Part shown: positions 1 through 8,564 of the stretch, in pieces
How the letters are laid out: every line of letters starts with the position of its first letter
Numbering within the stretch: position 1 is the first letter of the stretch
Source: Gammaproteobacteria bacterium
GTDB taxonomy: Bacteria; Pseudomonadota; Gammaproteobacteria; Pseudomonadales; Azotimanducaceae
Assembly: GCA_026706665.1 (NCBI GenBank)
Contig: JAPOYI010000197.1
Span: forward strand, 1 to 46,244
Direction of reading: 5' to 3'
DNA length: 46,244 nucleotides
Translations under genes and position numbers: made by a program
Notes under the pieces: model-generated
Database searches by the model: none
What the model saw: only the letters and a program-made list of their open reading frames with translations
What the model was told of the DNA's origin: nothing

Positions 1-28
1 AGGCGCTGGAGGCATGCCAAAATAATGA

Positions 29-631
29 CTAGGTATTTATGCGACTGTACACTAGGTCCACCTCAAGGAAACCTTCAGAGACCGAACCCGCGCCTTGATA
101 GTAAAGCCGCCAATGCGCGCCGTTGGTCAGGATGCCCCAGCGCATTCGACCTTCCGTCAGGTCGTCGGCACGGCGCAGGTAGCGAAGCATTTGAGTGGAC
201 GGCGCCACGGTCCGGTCAGAGGTTCTGCCGAGGGGACGAAGCCAGCGTTTGGACTCCACCATTACGGCTCCAATGGCGTATTTCGCCCGCTCCTCCCTCA
301 TACTGTCGGCTCGAGCTTTGGCAGCGTCGTCGATGAACAACAACCCGTCAGGCACATCCGTGCGACCCACGCCACTCAGGTTTTGCTGGCGCAGGTGTGC
401 GGTCCAGTCCAGACTGTACAGAATCTTCCAGATCAGATCGTCTTCGGTCTGGCTCTCATTTGGCGTGCTTTCATGCGGGAACGCCTCGAAGATGGAGCGT
501 AAGCGACCCTCTACTTTGTCCAGAGTAGCGGCGTCGAGATCTTCCCATTCGGGTAATTCGCCGATGGATTCCGGTTCGGTCAGGAAATCCGGCGCGAACA
601 GGCTGCCGCGAATGGCATTGTCGATGTTCAT
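29..631 (-). pseudogene. N-terminal fragment of a type IIG/Eco57I-like restriction-modification protein
   Basis: The 200-residue product reads like the N-terminal specificity/nuclease region of very large single-chain restriction-modification proteins of the Eco57I methylase type. Recognisable landmarks are NESQTEDDLIWKIL near residue 58, LRQQNLSGVGRTDVPDGLLF near 80, VESKRW near 125 and STQMLRYLRRADDL near 144, followed by MRWGILTNGAHWRLYYQ. Such proteins normally run past 1,000 residues with a methyltransferase domain. Here the similarity ends at FLEVDL, and after six unrelated residues there is a TAG stop at 29-31. The gene is therefore probably truncated by a rearrangement near position 55-60, or frameshifted, and the rest lies outside the window. 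The ATG at 629-631 has only a weak ribosome-binding site. It is unlikely to be functional alone. Family call is fairly sure; the cause of truncation is inference. Confidence 0.7.
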
Positions 632-780
632 GGGAGACCTAGCTTCAACGTGCCCGCTCCAAACACGCCGAAGCTTCGACTACCGTACACCATTGAACTG
701 ATCGAGGAACTCGCGGCCGACACGATCCGAGTGCTATTCCAAACGCCTTCCGGTACGGAATTATATCCGTGCCTACAGAG

Positions 781-1692
781 TCAGCCTGCTGGATCTGGTT
801 CGTTTGCAGCGACCATGGCGGACACGGCCTCGCGGTCCGGAATGGAACTGGCGGCTCCGGCCCGGGTCGCGGCGAGCGCACCCGCGGCGGACCCGGCGAT
901 CAACGCGTCCTGTATGCACAGTCCTTCGAGCAGGCCGGCCATCAGGTAACCGACGAACGCGTCACCGGCACCGGTCTCGTCCACCGCCTCCACCTCAAAC
1001 GCACCAAGAGCGGTACGTTCGGTTCCTCTCCCGTAGCGCAGTCCATCCCGACCCAGGGTGACGACGACATCGCATGACGGATAACGCGCGCACAGCGCTT
1101 CGAACGCATCGTCCACAGCCGACTCTCCTGACAGCGCCTGCGCTTCCACTTCGTTGACGATCAGGAGATTCACCGGGTCAAGGTCGTAGTTGCCAATCCG
1201 CTCATCAACCGGTGCCAGGTTCAGGGCAAGTTTCTGACGCCTATTAGAAGCTATCTCAAATACAGCTTCCATCTTATTGATTTCGTTTTGCAAGAGAAGC
1301 CAATCACCGGGCTCGCATAGACTGAACGCCGCATCGACATCGGTATCCTCGAGCGTCCGATTGGCGCCTCCGGTGATGACGATGGCATTCTCTCCAGAGG
1401 GGTTGACCTGGATGACCGCGTGGCCCGACGGGGAGTCGGCCTCGCGAAGCGCGGTCACGTCGACGCCCGCCTGGACAAGCTCCTGCTTCAGCCAGCGGCC
1501 ATCCGGACCCACGCAGCCGACGTGCGCAACGCGGGTGCCTGCCCTGGCGGCGGCGAGCGATTGATTGAGACCCTTTCCGCCCGCGTATACGGCGTACTCA
1601 AGACTGGCGACGGTCTCCCCCGCGGCCGTGATGTTCGGAACGCTGTAGACGTTGTCGATGCACAGCGACCCGAGGTTGACCAGCTTGGGCAT
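781..1692 (-). CDS. PfkB-family carbohydrate kinase, ribokinase-like
   Basis: A 303-residue ribokinase-fold sugar kinase, expected to phosphorylate a sugar or nucleoside with ATP in the cytoplasm. The glycine-rich N-terminal signature GGKGLNQSLAAARAG and the C-terminal signature DETGAGDAFVGYLMAGL are both present; the Asp of GAGDAF is the family's catalytic base. NEVEAQALSG in the middle matches the usual N-x-x-E magnesium motif. The start is the ATG at 1690-1692 (MPKLVNLGS), since the upstream extension overlaps the preceding gene and is not family-like. The gene lies 40 bp downstream of the MoaD-like gene and is probably last in the molybdenum-hydroxylase operon. Substrate cannot be read from sequence; with a Mo hydroxylase next door, a purine nucleoside or ribose is a reasonable guess. 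Confidence 0.85.
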   Translation of the reverse strand: MPKLVNLGSLCIDNVYSVPNITAAGETVASLEYAVYAGGKGLNQSLAAARAGTRVAHVGCVGPDGRWLKQELVQAGVDVTALREADSPSGHAVIQVNPSGENAIVITGGANRTLEDTDVDAAFSLCEPGDWLLLQNEINKMEAVFEIASNRRQKLALNLAPVDERIGNYDLDPVNLLIVNEVEAQALSGESAVDDAFEALCARYPSCDVVVTLGRDGLRYGRGTERTALGAFEVEAVDETGAGDAFVGYLMAGLLEGLCIQDALIAGSAAGALAATRAGAASSIPDREAVSAMVAANEPDPAG

Positions 1693-1732
1693 CTTGTTCA
1701 GGTAGCGGACAGGCAGCGGCGAGCGGGAGGCG

Positions 1733-1975
1733 TTACCCGCCCTCGATGCGCTGCATGAAGAAGATCTCGCTGTCTTCCCGAACCGGCTCGAGCCAGGCAT
1801 CCTGGTAGATCTGGCCGTCGATGGCGACGGCCGACTTGATCAGCACCTCTTCGATTCCCGGCCACTCCTTGTCGACGGCGCGCACGACGGCCCGGTAGTT
1901 CGAGGCCTGCACCTCGATCTCCCTGGTGCCGCCGGTGTGCTGCAGCAGATGGTCGGGAAAAACGACCCTAGCCAT
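1733..1975 (-). CDS. MoaD/ThiS-family small sulfur-carrier protein
   Basis: An 80-residue ubiquitin-fold protein ending in Glu-Gly-Gly. In MoaD and ThiS the terminal diglycine is adenylated and converted to a thiocarboxylate that donates sulfur for molybdopterin or thiazole. The internal pattern EIEVQASNYRAVVRAVDKEW followed by AVAIDGQIYQDAWLEPV fits the MoaD/ThiS core, and the chain ends exactly at GG before TAA. Start is the ATG at 1973-1975; a longer frame exists but overlaps the hydroxylase gene and has no family similarity. It lies 37 bp downstream of the molybdenum subunit gene, so it could supply sulfur for molybdopterin or for the sulfido ligand of this enzyme. That role is inference; MoaE and MoeB partners are not in the window. 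Confidence 0.75.
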   Translation of the reverse strand: MARVVFPDHLLQHTGGTREIEVQASNYRAVVRAVDKEWPGIEEVLIKSAVAIDGQIYQDAWLEPVREDSEIFFMQRIEGG

Positions 1976-2012
1976 GGCGGTCCATGCTCTCCTGCACCGT
2001 TCGCCGGGAGGT

Positions 2013-4274
2013 TCAGTCCTCTTCGTGCGCGTCGATGGCCGCCAGCACCCTGGGCGGCGACAGCGGCAGATCGCTGATGCGGAATCCCAGTGCATCGCTG
2101 ACGGCGTTCGAAGTCACGGCCAGAGGCGCCACGATGGGCGTCTCGCCGACACCCCGGACCCCATAGGGATGCGAAGGATTCGGCACTTCGATGATCTGGG
2201 TATCGATCATCGGCATGTCCGATGCCACCGGCACCCGGTAGTCGAGGAATCCCGCATTCTCCATGACGCCGTTGTCGTCGTAGATGTACTCCTCGTTCAG
2301 CGCCCAACCGAGGCCCTGCACGGCGCCTCCCTGCATCTGGCCTTCCACGTAGGAGGGATGGATCGCGGTTCCGGCGTCCTGGATCGCGGTGAAACTCAGG
2401 ATATCCACCTTTCCGGTCTCCTGGTCGACGTTCACGTCCGCGAAATTCACCGAGAATCCGGCACCGGCACCCTGTGCGTTCAGGCTCGCCCGTCCGAGGA
2501 TCGGGCCACCGGTGCGACCCATGCTCCCGGCGATATCGGCGAGGCTAAGGGGCTGGACATCGATGTTGACGCCGGGCTTCGGAATCGCTTCGCCCTCGGT
2601 CCAGTCCACCTGGTCCGCGTCGACATCCCATGTCGCGGCCGCCCGCTGCTTGCACTCGGCGATGATATCCTCGCAGGCCTGCACGACGGCCAGGCCGGTA
2701 GCGAACGTTGTTCGGCTGCCGCCCGTGACGTTGCAGAACCCGGTGGACTCGGTGTCGCCGACGTGGGCGCGCACGACGTCATACGGCACGCCGAGGGTCT
2801 CCGCCGCCATCAGGCACATGGAGGCGCGTGAGCCGCCGATGTCGGGGCTGCCTTCCATCACCGTCACCGTGCCGTCTTCCGACAGCCGCACCTCGGCGCT
2901 CGACTGCATGCCGATGTTGAACCAGAAACCCGCCGCGATACCCCGGCCCGTGCCTTCGGCCTTCGGCGTCGTATAGTTCGTATGGACCTTCGCCGCTTCC
3001 AGGCACTTCCGGATGCCTATGGGTGGATAGACGGGCCCGTACGGGGCCTGGGTGCCTTCGTCCGCACAGTTCTCGAGCCGCAGGTCGATCGGGTCCATGC
3101 CGATCCCGCGGGCGAGTTCGTCCATGGCCGATTCCATGGCATGCATCGACTGCGGCGCGCCGGGCGCCCGATACGCGGCGGCCTTGGGTTTGTTGACCAG
3201 CACGTCGAAGCCCTCGATGCGAAAGTTCTCGAGGTCGTAGGGGGCGAACACCGACATGCACCCCGGACCCACCGGCGCGCCTGGATACGCGCCCGCTTCG
3301 TACGCCAGCCAGGCCGTGGCCGCGGTAATCGTGCCGTCGCGCTTCGCGCCAACCTTGATCTTGCAATGGCTCGCGGATGTCGGCCCCGTTGCCCGGAACA
3401 CTTCCTCCCGGGACATGACCATCTTGACCGGGCGGCCCGTCAACTCGGACAGCTTCACCGCGAGCGGTTCCAGGTAGATGACCGTCTTGCCGCCGAAACC
3501 GCCACCGATTTCCGACGGTATGACCTTGATCTCGCCCACGCTCTTGCCGAGCACGCCGGCCGTCATCGACCGCACGTCGAAGTGGCCCTGCGTACAGCAC
3601 CAGACCGTGGCCCTGCCCTGCTCGTCGAGGGACGCCGTGCAGGCGTGGGGCTCGATATAGCCCTGGTGGGCAGTCGGCACGCGGTAGTCGCGCTCGACCA
3701 CCACATCGGCTGCGGCGAACCCGGCTTCCGGGTCACCGCGTTCGAACTTCGTGACGGCGGCGATGTTGCTCGGACCGGCGCTTTCGTTGCCGCGGGTGCG
3801 CTGATTCTCATTTACCAGCGTCGCGCCCGGTTCCATGGCGACATCGACATCGAGCACGGGCGGCAACACTTCGTACTCCACGTCGATCAGTTCAAGCGCG
3901 GTCTCTGCCAGGAAAGCCGTCTTTGCGGCGACCGCCGCCACGGCGTGACCATGGTAGAGGGCCTTGTCCCGGGCCATGATGTTCATCGCCAGGTCCGAAA
4001 CCGTCCCGCCTCCTTCGCCCGAGATCTCGCCCTCGGCGCCGGAGGGGAAATCGGCCCCCGATATGACCGCGTAGACACCCGGCATCTCCAGTGCCCGGCT
4101 GCCATCGACGCGCTTGATGCGCGCATGGGCGTGCGGGCTGCGCAACACCTTGCCGTGGATCATGTTCGGCAGGTTCATGTCCGCGCCGAAGTTGGCGCGC
4201 CCGGTGACCTTGTCCACCCCGTCCGGACGGACCGGGCGGGTTCCGATCGCTCTATAGTCTCGTGCTTCTGCCAC
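2013..4274 (-). CDS. Molybdenum-hydroxylase large subunit (xanthine dehydrogenase family)
   Basis: A 753-residue molybdopterin-binding subunit of the xanthine dehydrogenase/aldehyde oxidase superfamily. The a/b hammerhead domain begins with VTGRANFGADMNLPNMIHGK; the body contains the molybdopterin-binding GGGFGGK, AYRAPGAPQ and GVGETPIVAP motifs. The Glu of GVGETP is the family's catalytic base. The AYRAPG loop differs from AYxCSFR of form-I CO dehydrogenase, so a CO dehydrogenase call is not supported; the substrate is probably a purine, heteroaromatic compound or aldehyde. I place the start at the GTG at 4272-4274 (VAEARDYRAIG), preceded by CAGGAGAACCCGA, which carries a good Shine-Dalgarno. 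It lies 13 bp after the 2Fe-2S gene. Together the three subunits should form a typical (LMS)2 enzyme in the cytoplasm. Confidence 0.88.
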   Translation of the reverse strand: MAEARDYRAIGTRPVRPDGVDKVTGRANFGADMNLPNMIHGKVLRSPHAHARIKRVDGSRALEMPGVYAVISGADFPSGAEGEISGEGGGTVSDLAMNIMARDKALYHGHAVAAVAAKTAFLAETALELIDVEYEVLPPVLDVDVAMEPGATLVNENQRTRGNESAGPSNIAAVTKFERGDPEAGFAAADVVVERDYRVPTAHQGYIEPHACTASLDEQGRATVWCCTQGHFDVRSMTAGVLGKSVGEIKVIPSEIGGGFGGKTVIYLEPLAVKLSELTGRPVKMVMSREEVFRATGPTSASHCKIKVGAKRDGTITAATAWLAYEAGAYPGAPVGPGCMSVFAPYDLENFRIEGFDVLVNKPKAAAYRAPGAPQSMHAMESAMDELARGIGMDPIDLRLENCADEGTQAPYGPVYPPIGIRKCLEAAKVHTNYTTPKAEGTGRGIAAGFWFNIGMQSSAEVRLSEDGTVTVMEGSPDIGGSRASMCLMAAETLGVPYDVVRAHVGDTESTGFCNVTGGSRTTFATGLAVVQACEDIIAECKQRAAATWDVDADQVDWTEGEAIPKPGVNIDVQPLSLADIAGSMGRTGGPILGRASLNAQGAGAGFSVNFADVNVDQETGKVDILSFTAIQDAGTAIHPSYVEGQMQGGAVQGLGWALNEEYIYDDNGVMENAGFLDYRVPVASDMPMIDTQIIEVPNPSHPYGVRGVGETPIVAPLAVTSNAVSDALGFRISDLPLSPPRVLAAIDAHEED

Positions 4275-4287
4275 TCGGGTTCTCCTG

Positions 4288-4767
4288 TCAGGCTTCGTGG
4301 GCCAGTTCGGCCGCGGCGTCCTGCACCGCGCGAACGATCTTGTCGTAGCCGGTGCACCGGCACAGGTTGCCGGCCAGCCAGTAACGGATCGTCCTCTCGT
4401 CGGGATCGGGATTCCTGTCGAGCAGCGCTTTCGTCGCCACGATGAATCCCGGTGTGCAGATACCGCACTGCAGCGCGGCGTGTTCGAGGAACTTGCGCTG
4501 CACGGGATGCAGCGTCGAGCCTTCGGCGATGCCCTCGATCGTGGTGATGTCGACGCCCTCGGCCTCGACACCCAGCATCAGGCAGGAACACACCAGGCGT
4601 CCGTCTATCATCACGGAGCATGCGCCGCAGTCGCCGGTCGCGCACCCTTCCTTCGTTCCCGTCATTCCCAGTTCGTCCCGCAGGACCTCAAGCAGCGATT
4701 GCTGCGGTTCGCACAACATCTCCCGGGGCTCGCCGTTGACGCTCGTGACGACATGTACCTTGCTCAT
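4288..4767 (-). CDS. Molybdenum-hydroxylase [2Fe-2S] small subunit
   Basis: A 159-residue iron-sulfur subunit with two [2Fe-2S] clusters. The plant-ferredoxin-like N-terminal domain holds C42, C47, C50 and C62 (GCATGDCGAC then CSCLML). The helical C-terminal domain holds C101 and C104 (CGICTPGF) and C136 and C138 (CRCTGY). This order and spacing are standard for CoxS, XdhC and similar subunits that pass electrons from the molybdenum site to FAD. The gene lies between the FAD subunit (56-bp gap) and the molybdenum subunit (13-bp gap), matching the common medium-small-large operon order. Length is typical. Family assignment is certain; the electron acceptor and substrate are unknown. Confidence 0.93.
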   Translation of the reverse strand: MSKVHVVTSVNGEPREMLCEPQQSLLEVLRDELGMTGTKEGCATGDCGACSVMIDGRLVCSCLMLGVEAEGVDITTIEGIAEGSTLHPVQRKFLEHAALQCGICTPGFIVATKALLDRNPDPDERTIRYWLAGNLCRCTGYDKIVRAVQDAAAELAHEA

Positions 4768-4823
4768 AACGTGTACTCATACCTCATGTTCGGATTCTCT
4801 GGTCTCTAAACCGTCCTGTCGCG

Positions 4824-5702
4824 TCAGCGCGCGAGTGCCCGGTCCCTGGCGTTCGCCCCCGCCCGTCGACAGAGCACGGCCACCACCTTGTTTCGGTACT
4901 CGATGGTCCCGCGTTTGTCTGAAATCGGTGACGCGGCGGCGGTGCAGGCCGCTCCCGCAGCGGCGAGGGCTTCATCGTCCACCTTGGTGCCGATCAGCGC
5001 ATCGGCGGCCGCGGGCACCAGCAGGGCCGTCGGCGCGACGGCGCCAATCGCGACCCGCGCGGCCGTGCACGTGCCGCCGTCGTCCAGGGACAGCGCAACA
5101 CCTGCGCCGGCGACGGCGATATCCATTTCCGTGCGTGGGATGAATCGCAAGTATCCGTCAGCGGTGCGTCCCTTCGGCCTTGGAAACTCGAGGCCGACCA
5201 GCAGTTCGTCCGCTTCGAGGACGTTGGTGCCGACGCCGGTCAGGAAATCCTCGCACGCCACGCGGCGCGTGCCACCCGAACCGGCGATGACGCAGACGCC
5301 ACCGGCAGCGATGATGGCCGGGATGGTATCCCCGGCGGGAGACGAGTTGCAGAGGTTGCCGCCGATCGTTGCCCGACCCTGGATCTGGGTCGATCCAATC
5401 AGGTCGGCAGCTTCGATCAGCCCCGGAAAAAGCGATTTCAGTTCCTCGTTTTCGTTCAGTATGGCCGAGGGAATCGCCGACCCGATGAATACGGGGTCCG
5501 AGTCGATATCAAGCCTGTTCGTGTCCGCGATGTGCTTGACGTCGACCAGCGTACGCGGTTCGCGGTCGACCGACCGCATCTGGACCAGCACATCCGTACC
5601 GCCAGCCAATAGCTGTGTACGCCGGCCCTCATTGGCGTGCGCCGCGAGAAGCGAAACCGCTTCGTCCAGCGTCGTCGGTCTGGCGTAGGCATAAGCCTCC
5701 AT
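4824..5702 (-). CDS. Molybdenum-hydroxylase FAD-binding medium subunit
   Basis: A 292-residue FAD-binding subunit of the CoxM/XdhB type. The two flavin-contact motifs are present: AGGTDVLVQMR near residue 33 and TIGGNLCNSSPAGDTIPA near residue 107. The C-terminal CO-dehydrogenase flavoprotein domain follows with AVAPTALLVPAA and a closing EYRNKVVAVLCRRA. The start at 5700-5702 (MEAYAYARP) is preceded by GGGAGACCCA, a clear ribosome-binding site; the longer frame upstream is not family-like. It is the first gene of a minus-strand unit continuing through the 2Fe-2S and molybdenum subunits, the MoaD-like protein and the sugar kinase. It is divergent from the M24 peptidase at 5860, so the 157-bp gap presumably holds both promoters, although I found no convincing -35/-10 pair. 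Confidence 0.9.
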   Translation of the reverse strand: MEAYAYARPTTLDEAVSLLAAHANEGRRTQLLAGGTDVLVQMRSVDREPRTLVDVKHIADTNRLDIDSDPVFIGSAIPSAILNENEELKSLFPGLIEAADLIGSTQIQGRATIGGNLCNSSPAGDTIPAIIAAGGVCVIAGSGGTRRVACEDFLTGVGTNVLEADELLVGLEFPRPKGRTADGYLRFIPRTEMDIAVAGAGVALSLDDGGTCTAARVAIGAVAPTALLVPAAADALIGTKVDDEALAAAGAACTAAASPISDKRGTIEYRNKVVAVLCRRAGANARDRALAR

Positions 5703-5859
5703 TGGGTCTCCCGTAGAAAGTTGGTTGATTGCCCGTATGTATACCATGAACTCGCGCGCGCCGGTACGTGTATGCTTCCCGCCCCGGCGATTTCTGCCTT
5801 GGGTAGAGCGAACTGCCGAAGCCGGTCGCTCCACGCTTTCGCCGAACCGGAAACTGCGC

Positions 5860-7233
5860 ATGGCCGAACCACCAACGTCATCGCCCGCTTTCGACGGTCG
5901 CGCGTTCGCGCGCCACCTGGCCGACGTGTCGCACGCCTGGACGGTCGCAATGGAGGCGGCGGACATCGATGCGGTCGTCGTGCCCGCGGGAAACGCCGGT
6001 TTCTATTACCAGGACGATATCGCGCCACCATTCCGCCCCAATCCGGGTTTCGCGCAATGGGTCCCCGATGACGGTACGGAACACTGCCTCCTCGTGTACC
6101 GGCCGGGCGAGAAACCGCGCCTGTTCTTCCATCAGGAGGCCGACTATTGGCACCTGCCCGCCGCGGTGCCGGACTGGGCGGACGCCGAATTCCAGGTCGA
6201 GGTCGGCGGGGATGCCGATGCGCTCGCCGTCGCCGCCATCGCCGCCGCCGCACGGGCGGGCCGCGTGGCGTACATCGGCCCCCCGGGCGATGTGCCCGGC
6301 AACGCTGAACGCGTGGCGGTCAACCCCGACGCGCTGACCGTGCGACTTCAGTATGCCCGCGCCTACAAGACCGACTTCGAGATCGCCGCCGTTCGCCGCG
6401 CGACCGATATCGGTGTGGCTGGCCACCTGGCCGCCCGCGACGCGTTTTTTGACGGTGCGAGCGAACTGGACATCCACTTCGCCTATCTCAACGCAAGCCG
6501 GCAGACAGACGCTGGGCTACCCTATCCGAACATCGTCGCCCAGAACGAGCACGCCGGTGTGCTCCACTACCAGCACCGGGACCCGCACCCACCGTCTAAA
6601 CGCCGCAGCTTTCTCATCGATGCAGGCGGCCGGCATCTCGGCTATGCGTCGGATATAACCCGCACCTACAGCGCGCGGGGGGACACCTTCGCGGAATTGA
6701 TCGATGCCCTCGACGAAAAGCAGCGCGCCCTTATCGACGGCATCCGGCCCGGCATCTCCTACGTCGAACTCCACGAACGCATGTCTCGCAGCATAGGCGA
6801 GCTGCTGGCCCGGTTCGGACTGGTCCGCTGCGAAGCCGACACCGCGTTTGAGGCCGGCATCACGGACGTCTTCTTTCCGCACGGCCTGGGGCACCTGCTG
6901 GGACTCCAGACGCACGACGTAGGCGGGTGGCTCGCAGCGCCCGATGGCCGCGTTTCGCCACCGCCGGAACGCTATCCCGCGCTGCGTCTGACGCGGCGGG
7001 TCGAGCCCCGGCAGGTCTTTACCATCGAACCGGGGATCTACTTCATCCCGCAGCTCCTCGGACTCGCCGCCAAGGCGCCGTACGCGGGCGAAATCGCGTG
7101 GCCCGCGGTCGAGTCGTTCCTTCCCTGTGGCGGCATTCGAGTCGAGGACGACGTGCTCGTGACCGACGACGGCTGCGAGAACCTCACGCGGCCGGCATTC
7201 GCATTCCACCGCCGGGAACCGGCCGAGGCCTGA
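5860..7233 (+). CDS. pepQ: M24-family metallopeptidase, Xaa-Pro dipeptidase (PepQ-like)
   Basis: A 457-residue pita-bread metallopeptidase, close in size to gammaproteobacterial PepQ (about 440). The five expected metal ligands are visible: the Asp pair in DAGGRHLGYASDITRTY, His in HGLGHLLGLQTHD, Glu in TIEPGIYF and Glu in GGIRVEDDVLV. The N-terminal region has the prolidase-like pattern FYYQDD and FFHQEADYW. PepQ cleaves Xaa-Pro dipeptides and in some bacteria also hydrolyses organophosphate triesters. I chose the ATG at 5860 (MAEPPTSS) because the upstream frame has no family similarity; its ribosome-binding site is weak. It is transcribed alone, divergent from the hydroxylase operon and convergent with pilZ, which ends 12 bp beyond its stop. 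Confidence 0.85.
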   Translation: MAEPPTSSPAFDGRAFARHLADVSHAWTVAMEAADIDAVVVPAGNAGFYYQDDIAPPFRPNPGFAQWVPDDGTEHCLLVYRPGEKPRLFFHQEADYWHLPAAVPDWADAEFQVEVGGDADALAVAAIAAAARAGRVAYIGPPGDVPGNAERVAVNPDALTVRLQYARAYKTDFEIAAVRRATDIGVAGHLAARDAFFDGASELDIHFAYLNASRQTDAGLPYPNIVAQNEHAGVLHYQHRDPHPPSKRRSFLIDAGGRHLGYASDITRTYSARGDTFAELIDALDEKQRALIDGIRPGISYVELHERMSRSIGELLARFGLVRCEADTAFEAGITDVFFPHGLGHLLGLQTHDVGGWLAAPDGRVSPPPERYPALRLTRRVEPRQVFTIEPGIYFIPQLLGLAAKAPYAGEIAWPAVESFLPCGGIRVEDDVLVTDDGCENLTRPAFAFHRREPAEA

Positions 7234-7245
7234 CCCGACCACGCC

Positions 7246-7614
7246 TCACATGGTATGCGTTCGGTAGTCCGTTGCCGGCGCGTCGGCAAGGTAGTTCTCG
7301 ATCTTCTCCCGGGCGAAGCCGGATTCGATGCCGAACTGGACGCCAGCGCCGGGAACCCTCTGGCCCTGCGCGCCCTGCGGTGTGACCCAGGCCACCTTCC
7401 CCGCCACCGGAATCCGTTCGGGCTCGTCCAGCAGCCGCAGCAGGAGGAAGACCTCGTCGCCGAGACGAAACTGCCTGTCCGTCGGTACGAAAAGTCCGCC
7501 GTGGGCCAGGAACGGCATGTACGCGGCGCGAAGAACGCGCCGGTCCCTGATCCACAGGGACAGGATGCCATCACTCCGGCCGGACTCCCGCACGGTATGG
7601 GTCTCACCTGGCAT
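7246..7614 (-). CDS. PilZ-domain protein (type IV pilus PilZ-like)
   Basis: A 122-residue PilZ-domain protein. The pattern DGILSLWIRDRRVLRAAYMP, then GGLFVPTD, a DEVFLLLRLLDEPERIPVAGKVAWVTP strand set and PGAGVQF is that of the PilZ protein encoded at the end of holB operons in Pseudomonas and Xanthomonas. That protein is needed for type IV pilus assembly and lacks the RxxxR residues that bind cyclic di-GMP in other PilZ domains. This copy starts MPGETHTVRESGRSDG, so I see no clear RxxxR motif. It lies 77 bp downstream of holB and is the last gene of the fab-mltG-tmk-holB run. No pilus genes lie in the window. Confidence 0.8.
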   Translation of the reverse strand: MPGETHTVRESGRSDGILSLWIRDRRVLRAAYMPFLAHGGLFVPTDRQFRLGDEVFLLLRLLDEPERIPVAGKVAWVTPQGAQGQRVPGAGVQFGIESGFAREKIENYLADAPATDYRTHTM

Positions 7615-7691
7615 GAAACGGCATTGTCACAGACCGCGAGGCGCCCGGTCAGTAGGACAGGAGCGCCATCCCTCGTGGGAAATCTCGGAAT

Positions 7692-8564
7692 TCAACGCCC
7701 CGTCGGGGCCGGAAGCGACGCCCACGCCAGCAGTAGCCGCTCGAGCTGAACCTGGCGACCGAGACCGCTATTGGTCAAGGCCGCCATCCGCAACGCAGTG
7801 AGATCGTCCGCGAAGTCGAGCAGGACCTTCGGATCCTCGGCATCGCGCGCCATTCCGTGAACGATCCGCACCCATCGGCTGGCGAGGTCGACCAGGTCTT
7901 CGTTGCGCCAGTTTTCGGCCGCCGCAAGGCTCGCCTGTTTCCCGGACGCCACCGCATCCAACACGCCGCGAATGGGTTCCTCGCCGCGTTGCATCGCTTC
8001 GAGGACCCGGTAGGGCGCGCCGCCGAGTTCCCTCACATGCGCCGAGGCCCGATCCGGATCGAGACCCTCCTCCGCCAGCCACGCGAGCACCTCCGTCTCG
8101 TCCGCGGCGAAGACGGGAATGCGCTGGCAACGGCTGCGCACGGTGGCCGGCAATCGGTCCGGCGCATCCGTGACCAGGATCAGGAAACCTCCCGATGACG
8201 GTTCTTCGAGGGTCTTCAGCAACGCGTTCGCCGCGTTGACCGTCATGCGGTCGGCGCGATTCAGCACGGCAACCTTCGCCGCGCCGCGCCGGGCGGTCTG
8301 GTGCATGAACTCCCCTATGTCCCGCACCTGGTCGATCCTGACCGTCTGCCCGTCGGGTTCCACCCAGCGCAGGTCGGGATGCGCGAGCGAGCGAGCGTCA
8401 GACTCCCCGTCGAGCCCGAGCAATGTCATTGCGCATCGAGAGGCGAGCATCTCCTCACCCCATCCTCCGGGACCGTGCACAAGCACCGCATGCGGTGTCC
8501 GGCCCCCCGTCACCATCCGTTCGAACCTGCGCGAGGGCGCGAGCAGCCAGAGAGGGAGACTCAC
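7692..8564 (-). CDS. holB: DNA polymerase III subunit delta' (clamp loader)
   Basis: A 290-residue AAA+ clamp-loader subunit. HAVLVHGPGGWGEEMLA occupies the P-loop position but has no Lys-Ser, as expected for delta', which does not hydrolyse ATP. KVAVLNRADRMTVNAANALLKTLEEP and the arginine-finger region TVRSRCQRIPV follow. E. coli delta' carries a four-cysteine zinc module after the first helices; here the matching stretch (MTLLGLDGESDARSLAHPDL) has no such cysteines. The start is a GTG at 8562-8564 that overlaps the tmk stop by 4 bp (GTGA), implying translational coupling. The tmk-holB-pilZ order is the usual gammaproteobacterial one. Confidence 0.88.
   Translation of the reverse strand: MSLPLWLLAPSRRFERMVTGGRTPHAVLVHGPGGWGEEMLASRCAMTLLGLDGESDARSLAHPDLRWVEPDGQTVRIDQVRDIGEFMHQTARRGAAKVAVLNRADRMTVNAANALLKTLEEPSSGGFLILVTDAPDRLPATVRSRCQRIPVFAADETEVLAWLAEEGLDPDRASAHVRELGGAPYRVLEAMQRGEEPIRGVLDAVASGKQASLAAAENWRNEDLVDLASRWVRIVHGMARDAEDPKVLLDFADDLTALRMAALTNSGLGRQVQLERLLLAWASLPAPTGR

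Noticed and set aside
29-631. In-frame selenocysteine codon explaining the early stop
   Set aside because: The stop is TAG, not TGA, so read-through by the sel system does not apply.
2013-4274. Form-I carbon monoxide dehydrogenase large subunit
   Set aside because: The active-site loop is AYRAPG, not AYxCSFR, so CO oxidation is not supported.
2982-4445. Long plus-strand frame of 487 codons
   Set aside because: It is antisense to the molybdenum subunit, rich in Arg/His/Ala as expected for a high-GC shadow, and resembles no family.
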